DNA from: Roseiarcus sp049514155
GTDB taxonomy: Bacteria > Pseudomonadota > Alphaproteobacteria > Rhizobiales > Beijerinckiaceae
Direction of reading: 5' to 3'
NCBI RefSeq assembly: GCF_049514155.1
Contig: NZ_JBEKVH010000001.1
Location: 1-64,000 of the forward strand
Length of the DNA stretch: 64,000 nucleotides
The translations under genes were made by a program, and so were the position numbers. Shown here one piece after another: positions 63,017 to 64,000 of this stretch. How positions within the stretch are numbered: position 1 is the first letter of the stretch; each line of letters starts with the position of its first letter. The notes under the pieces were generated by a model that saw nothing but the letters and a program-made list of their open reading frames with translations, made no database searches and was not told where the DNA came from.

Positions 63017-63175
63017 CCCAACGCCCCTGACCCATCAAGCCTAACTTTTGGCGCAGACGCCCGCGGCTGAGTCAGCATAAAGCCCAACTGGGACCCAGGT
63101 CTCGCAATTTCAATGGTTTGCACGCGCGAATTGTCGCGCCGCCCCTTCATCGCGAGCCAGAATCGGCGGCTTTGA

Positions 63176-63192
63176 GTTACAATAACTGTAAC
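63176..63192. promoter_or_regulatory. Palindrome GTTACA-N5-TGTAAC
   Basis: A perfect 6-5-6 inverted repeat, 69 bases downstream of the catalase-family stop and 230 bases upstream of mdh, followed by another TGTAA. It is AT-rich compared with its surroundings and is a plausible binding site for a dimeric regulator; the protein is unknown. Confidence 0.4.
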
Positions 63193-63260
63193 CTGTAATG
63201 CTGCGATTCGCCGCAGGCGAGCGCCGCAACGACCACCGCCCGACCGCCCCGCCAAGCTTT

Positions 63261-64000
63261 TTACAGCGCGCCGCGCGCCTTTTGGCTGTGAAAATACGCC
63301 GCCTTGCGGGCGCGCATGATCTCGCCGAGCGGGCGGTGGTCGGCGAGCCCGCCCCAGGGATCGAACCGCAGTCCTTCGACGTTGGGCTCGACCGCCTCGA
63401 GCGTCAGGCGCGCGACGACGAGCGGCGGCGCGCGACGCTCATCCCAGGCGACGGTCGGGTCCTCGATCGGCGTCGAAGGCTTGACCGGCGTCAGGCGCGC
63501 CCGCGCGGCGTAGGGCCCGACGGCGAAAGGCGACAGCGTGTCGAAGGTCTCGCTGGCGAAACCGGAGAACGGGCGGCCGACCGTCGCGGCGAGGCGCTTC
63601 AGCCGCCTGAGGCCGGCGACAAGGCCGTTGCGGCGGATCAGTCCGAGCGCGACCGCCGGCAGGCCGCGCCGCGAGTCGGCGACGAGGTTGACGAATTCGT
63701 CGCTGTCGCGCGCGCCGAAGCTCGTCTGATTGACGAACAGGAAGTCCTGCGCTGCGGCCGCGCCGCCGAGCGCCGCCGCGCCTTCGACGCCCAGAACCTT
63801 CACCGCAAAGCCGCGGATGTCGGGCTTGGCGTTCGGCTGCACGGCGCCGCTGGCGTTGGAAAGGCGCGCCAGCGCCTGATAGACGCGCGGGGCGGCGAAA
63901 ATTCCGTGCCGCGCGTAGTCCGGCAGGCCGTCGAGGATCTCGAGCGTTCCGCGCGCGGCGAGCAACGGCTTGCGATGCAGAAGCCGCCCGGCGCCGTAAC
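63261..64000 (-). CDS. Catalase-family (haem catalase-like) protein, 5' end outside window
   Basis: The C-terminal 246 or so residues of a protein related to haem catalases: HGIFAAPRVYQALARLSNAS, KPDIRGFAVKVLGV (the region around the family G-x-A/V-K), DFLFVNQTSFGARDSDEFV and RFDPWGGLADHRPLGEIMRARKAAYFHS. The frame remains open to the window end, so the start is beyond 64000; a TTG at 63965 is not taken as the start because upstream codons (YGAGRLLHRKP) still look coding. Many such proteins are small catalase-like peroxidases or lipoxygenase-associated; catalytic residues lie in the missing part. Confidence 0.8.
   Translation of the reverse strand, partial: YGAGRLLHRKPLLAARGTLEILDGLPDYARHGIFAAPRVYQALARLSNASGAVQPNAKPDIRGFAVKVLGVEGAAALGGAAAAQDFLFVNQTSFGARDSDEFVNLVADSRRGLPAVALGLIRRNGLVAGLRRLKRLAATVGRPFSGFASETFDTLSPFAVGPYAARARLTPVKPSTPIEDPTVAWDERRAPPLVVARLTLEAVEPNVEGLRFDPWGGLADHRPLGEIMRARKAAYFHSQKARGAL

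Larger units (their letters stand above)
62947..63260. other. Leader/intergenic region upstream of mdh
   Basis: A 314-base gap between the catalase-family gene and mdh, both on the minus strand. No coding frame in it is credible. It holds a hairpin in the mdh leader (62992-63016), a 17-base perfect palindrome (63176-63192) and, on the minus strand, AT-rich stretches that could carry the TCA-operon promoter, for example TTGAAA near 63114. A single start cannot be pinpointed. Confidence 0.6.

Overview
The window is a GC-rich, densely coded stretch of an alphaproteobacterial chromosome. The mdh-sucC-sucD-odhA-odhB-lpd order, aminoacyl carrier protein genes, AddAB recombination, a transglutaminase-like cysteine protease, an Omp25-type porin and TTAA-N7-TTAA (CtrA-type) boxes point to Rhizobiales, perhaps the Beijerinckiaceae/Methylocystaceae side. 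That placement is inference. No rRNA, tRNA, insertion sequence, prophage or CRISPR array was recognised.

Layout. 0-12 kb: phosphoketolase, a membrane methyltransferase, two YdcH-like small proteins, queG with a GST gene, nicotinamidase, a YbhN-type membrane protein, an Nramp-like transporter, an internally deleted MgtC, a periplasmic cysteine protease and Kup. 12-25 kb: porin, a PaaK-like ligase, an aminotransferase/sulfotransferase pair, lgt-midA-pgeF, an MFS permease, metY with a metA-like gene, and a flavin reductase coupled to a FATP-type acyl-CoA synthetase. 25-28.3 kb (minus strand): a fluoride riboswitch heads a cation/proton antiporter and a UspA protein, with enolase downstream. This is the clearest special system here. 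28.3-37.6 kb is an acyl/aminoacyl carrier-protein region. It holds a divergent cluster (carrier protein and esterase / acyl-CoA dehydrogenase and amino acid:carrier-protein ligase), a feruloyl-CoA synthetase-like gene behind a palindromic operator, and a carrier protein-AMP ligase-SDR operon divergent from a GNAT-like gene.

37.6-53.3 kb: addBA, a TAXI-like secreted protein, a Sel1-like protein, a lipoprotein with hydrolase features, a large membrane spermidine-synthase-like protein next to a Tat-exported isoaspartyl methyltransferase, an L,D-transpeptidase, a CDP-diacylglycerol pyrophosphatase and bacterioferritin. 53.3-63 kb (minus strand): the TCA operon mdh-sucC-sucD-odhA-yciI-odhB-MAPEG-lpd. 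The right edge cuts a catalase-family gene.

Most coordinated sets can be read from overlapping start/stop codons: lgt/midA/pgeF, aminotransferase/sulfotransferase, flavin reductase/acyl-CoA synthetase, antiporter/usp, carrier protein/ligase/SDR, addB/addA and sucC/sucD. The main biological story is a fluoride-sensing leader placed before an ion exporter candidate, a stress protein and the fluoride-sensitive glycolytic enzyme enolase.
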